Source of the DNA: Candidatus Moduliflexus flocculans
Lineage (GTDB): Bacteria; Moduliflexota; Moduliflexia; Moduliflexales; Moduliflexaceae
Direction: 5' to 3'
DNA: 40,461 nucleotides
NCBI GenBank assembly: GCA_000739515.1
Contig: DF820456.1
Span: forward strand, 733,189-773,649
Part shown: positions 38,411 through 40,461 of the stretch, piece by piece
How the letters are laid out: the number at the start of each line of letters is the position of its first letter
Position numbering within the stretch: position 1 is the stretch's first letter
Position numbers and translations under genes: made by a program
Notes under the pieces: model-generated
Told to the model about the DNA's origin: nothing
Database searches by the model: none
Seen by the model: the letters and a program-made list of their open reading frames with translations, nothing else

Positions 38411-40369
38411 CGTCCGGCGCTGCTCCATGCCCTTCAAGCAATCAGCCAGGAAACCGGCATTCCGTTTACTTTCATCGAACCATTATTCGATGCGTTTGCT
38501 TTGGAAATTCGCGGAAATGCTCCCGGAATGTTCATTGATGTCTTGAGTGAGATGCTGAAACAAACGCTCAAGGCAGATGGCGACGTTGCCAGGTGGCAGG
38601 ATGTCATCTCGGCGTTTTATCATCAGAGTCTCCCATATTTGTCGGAACGGCACATGATGGCGCAGGCAGAAAATATCTGGCAGCAGTCGCGGATATTGAT
38701 TGGAGAGATGGTCACGCAAGTGAAGATGTCTCAGGCGTCGCAGAAGGAACAGCAAACTGCCAAACTCTTCGAAATTACAGGGCGCTTAGTCACGACATTT
38801 CACGTTGAAGGCGTGATGGATATTCTGGCCGAGGAACTGGCAGCCATTGGGATTCCAGCGTGTTATCTTGCGTTATATCAGAATCCATCCGTTCCGACAG
38901 ACATGGCTCGCTTAATGCTGGCCTACGCCGAACAGGGGCGGGCGCTTTTGGGGGCGCATGGATTGCTCTTTCCCTCCAAACGCCTTGTTCCGGCGGAATT
39001 GCTGCCGCAAGATCGGCAATACGCCTTGCTGCTGTATGATCTTTATTTTCACAATCACCAGATCGGATTCATTCTGTTTGAGATGAGCGAGCAGGGGCGA
39101 AATGCCTATGAAGCGTTATGCGGAGCGATTAGCAGCGCTTTGCAGGGGGCGTTACTCGTCCAGCATGTTCAGGAGCGGTCTGCGGAAATTGCCCGGCAAA
39201 AATATGTGCTGGATACGTTTATGGCGAACATTCCTGACAGTATTTATTTCAAAGATCGTGAGAGCCGCTTTACGAAAGTCAATCCAGCATTAGCGCAGCG
39301 TTTTGGAGTCAGCGATCCGGAAGCGTTGGTTGGAAAAAGCGATTTTGACTTTTTCCCGGAGGCGCAAGCCTGTCCAAAATATGAACATGAGCAACAAATC
39401 CTCCATACCGGGCAGGCCGTGCTGAACCTGGAAGAATTCGATATCGGCGGCAGTTGGTCGCTTACCACCAAAATGCCGCTGCGCGACGAGCATGGCGAGA
39501 TCATCGGCACATTTGGCATCTCTCGCGACATCACGCCGTTGAAAATCGCGCAGCAGCAAGTCGAAGAAGCCTATACCGAAATTCAGATGCTGAATGAGCA
39601 ATTGAAACAGGAAAATCTGCGCATGAGCGCGGAACTCGATATTGCGCGACGTTTGCAGCAAATGGTGCTTCCGATGCCGGGAGAACTCGACAGCATCCCT
39701 GGCCTGGACATCGTCGGCTACATGCAGCCCGCTGAAGAGGTTGGCGGCGATTATTATGACGTCTTACCCTACCAGCAGGGAAATGTCTGCATCGGCATCG
39801 GCGATGTCACCGGGCATGGCCTGGAAAGCGGCGTGCTGATGCTGATGACCCAAACGGCGATTCGCGCATTGATTGATCGGGGCGAGTCCGATCCGGTGGT
39901 CTTTTTGAACACGATCAATCGCGTCCTGTTTCAGAACATTCAGCGCATGGGCGTGGATCGCAGCCTGACTCTTGTCATGGTGAATTATCAATCCGGACAA
40001 TTACGACTGATCGGCCAACACGAGGAAGCGCTCGTCGTGCGTCGTGATGGAAGCATTGAGCGCATGGACACTATTGATCTCGGTTTTCCGCTTGGCATGG
40101 TGGACGATATCAGTCAATGGATTGCCGAAGCAACGATCACGTTGGCGCCGGGCGATGGATTAGTCCTTTACACGGACGGCATCACCGAAGCGCAAAACGC
40201 GGCGAATAGTTTTTATGGCCTTGATCGCCTCTGTGCTGTTATCAGCGCAACGTGGCGCGAGGCGAGCGCTGAGATCGTAAAAGAGGCGATCTTGAACGAC
40301 CTTTGCGCCTTTGTCGGCGGCGCGCAAGTGTATGATGATATCACGCTGGTCGTGCTCAAACAAAAATAG
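38411..40369 (+). CDS. GAF-like - PAS - SpoIIE/RsbU-type PP2C phosphatase, downstream part of the split sensor
   Basis: The frame is open right after the TAA; the first possible start is TTG 38501 and the first ATG follows at 38528, neither with a ribosome-binding site. Counting from TTG 38501 (622 residues), about 85-225 are GAF-like, 236-345 are PAS (NIPDSIYFKDRESRFTKVNP, GTFGISRDIT) and 345-380 are coiled coil. The PP2C phosphatase spans 380-620 with metal-binding EVGGDYYD (Asp417), GDVTGHG (434-440), LYTDGITEA and YDDITLVVL. Such enzymes dephosphorylate anti-sigma-antagonist (STAS) proteins in partner switching. The GAF-like and PAS parts closely follow the AraC-output sensor, for example SSALQGALLVQ in both. 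The partner protein is not in this window. Confidence 0.85.
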   Translation, partial: RPALLHALQAISQETGIPFTFIEPLFDAFALEIRGNAPGMFIDVLSEMLKQTLKADGDVARWQDVISAFYHQSLPYLSERHMMAQAENIWQQSRILIGEMVTQVKMSQASQKEQQTAKLFEITGRLVTTFHVEGVMDILAEELAAIGIPACYLALYQNPSVPTDMARLMLAYAEQGRALLGAHGLLFPSKRLVPAELLPQDRQYALLLYDLYFHNHQIGFILFEMSEQGRNAYEALCGAISSALQGALLVQHVQERSAEIARQKYVLDTFMANIPDSIYFKDRESRFTKVNPALAQRFGVSDPEALVGKSDFDFFPEAQACPKYEHEQQILHTGQAVLNLEEFDIGGSWSLTTKMPLRDEHGEIIGTFGISRDITPLKIAQQQVEEAYTEIQMLNEQLKQENLRMSAELDIARRLQQMVLPMPGELDSIPGLDIVGYMQPAEEVGGDYYDVLPYQQGNVCIGIGDVTGHGLESGVLMLMTQTAIRALIDRGESDPVVFLNTINRVLFQNIQRMGVDRSLTLVMVNYQSGQLRLIGQHEEALVVRRDGSIERMDTIDLGFPLGMVDDISQWIAEATITLAPGDGLVLYTDGITEAQNAANSFYGLDRLCAVISATWREASAEIVKEAILNDLCAFVGGAQVYDDITLVVLKQK

Positions 40370-40371
40370 TA

Positions 40372-40461
40372 ACTGATGTTACGCAGCGCCGCCGACAATT
40401 CCCCTCCTGGGAGGGGCAAGGGGTGGGTTCGTCCGTGAGTGATTGCTCGTGTCAAGAACCC
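40372..40461. repeat. 90-bp terminal inverted repeat, right copy
   Basis: Exact reverse complement of bases 1-90. It begins two bases after the phosphatase stop codon and contains the same short C/G hairpin. It may also act as the 3' hairpin of the operon. Confidence 0.9.

Overview
This is a chromosomal segment of a bacterium at roughly 50% GC, most likely Gram-negative. The signs are an RND inner-membrane pump, a PBP5-type carboxypeptidase with a cleavable signal peptide, a lipoprotein hydrolase, and the gene order tRNA-Pro/Arg/His/Arg/Leu/Gly - tig - clpP - clpX - engB, which resembles deltaproteobacteria and relatives. The phylum cannot be fixed from the sequence. Many carbohydrate genes, multi-domain cytosolic sugar sensors and a rich set of intergenic palindromes would fit an uncultured lineage such as Moduliflexota (KSB3), but that is a guess. 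The first and last 90 bases are exact inverted copies of each other, so the window is probably a contig that ends in two copies of a dispersed repeat.

Layout. Positions 1-4610 carry housekeeping and envelope genes on the plus strand: a lipoprotein alpha/beta hydrolase, DacA-type carboxypeptidase, YjbQ, an orphan N-terminal half of an M23-type envelope protein, and an RdgB pyrophosphatase. Positions 4694-5303 hold six tRNA genes, followed by trigger factor, ClpP, ClpX, EngB and a proline-rich TPR membrane protein (to 10823). Positions 10851-19546 lie on the minus strand, in transcription order rpoD, a CAT-anticodon tRNA, a membrane-anchored Clp-type AAA+ protein with a release-factor-2-like C-terminus, and an RND transporter. 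Positions 19925-26609, also minus strand, hold beta-galactosidase, a palindrome-rich spacer, a GT87-type membrane glycosyltransferase, a flavin reductase and a formylglycine-generating-enzyme-like protein. Two divergent class II aldolase paralogues follow at 26996-29081.

Positions 29402-40369 look like one carbohydrate sensing and uptake locus: a sensor fusing a LacI-type ligand domain, GAF-like and PAS domains to an AraC helix-turn-helix; then a solute-binding protein, two MalF/MalG-type permeases, a Gfo/Idh/MocA oxidoreductase, and a second sensor with the same front end but a SpoIIE/RsbU-type PP2C phosphatase output. The second sensor is cut by one in-frame TAA. No ABC ATPase is encoded here. 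My reading is that an internal sugar or derivative is sensed by detached LacI-type domains in the cytoplasm. One sensor would control transcription directly, and the other would feed a partner-switching cascade.

The most unusual points are the Clp ATPase/RF2-like fusion lacking the GGQ domain, a primary sigma factor with a strongly altered region 4.2, the paired sensors with swapped outputs, the in-frame stop in one of them, and the many different perfect palindromes between genes.
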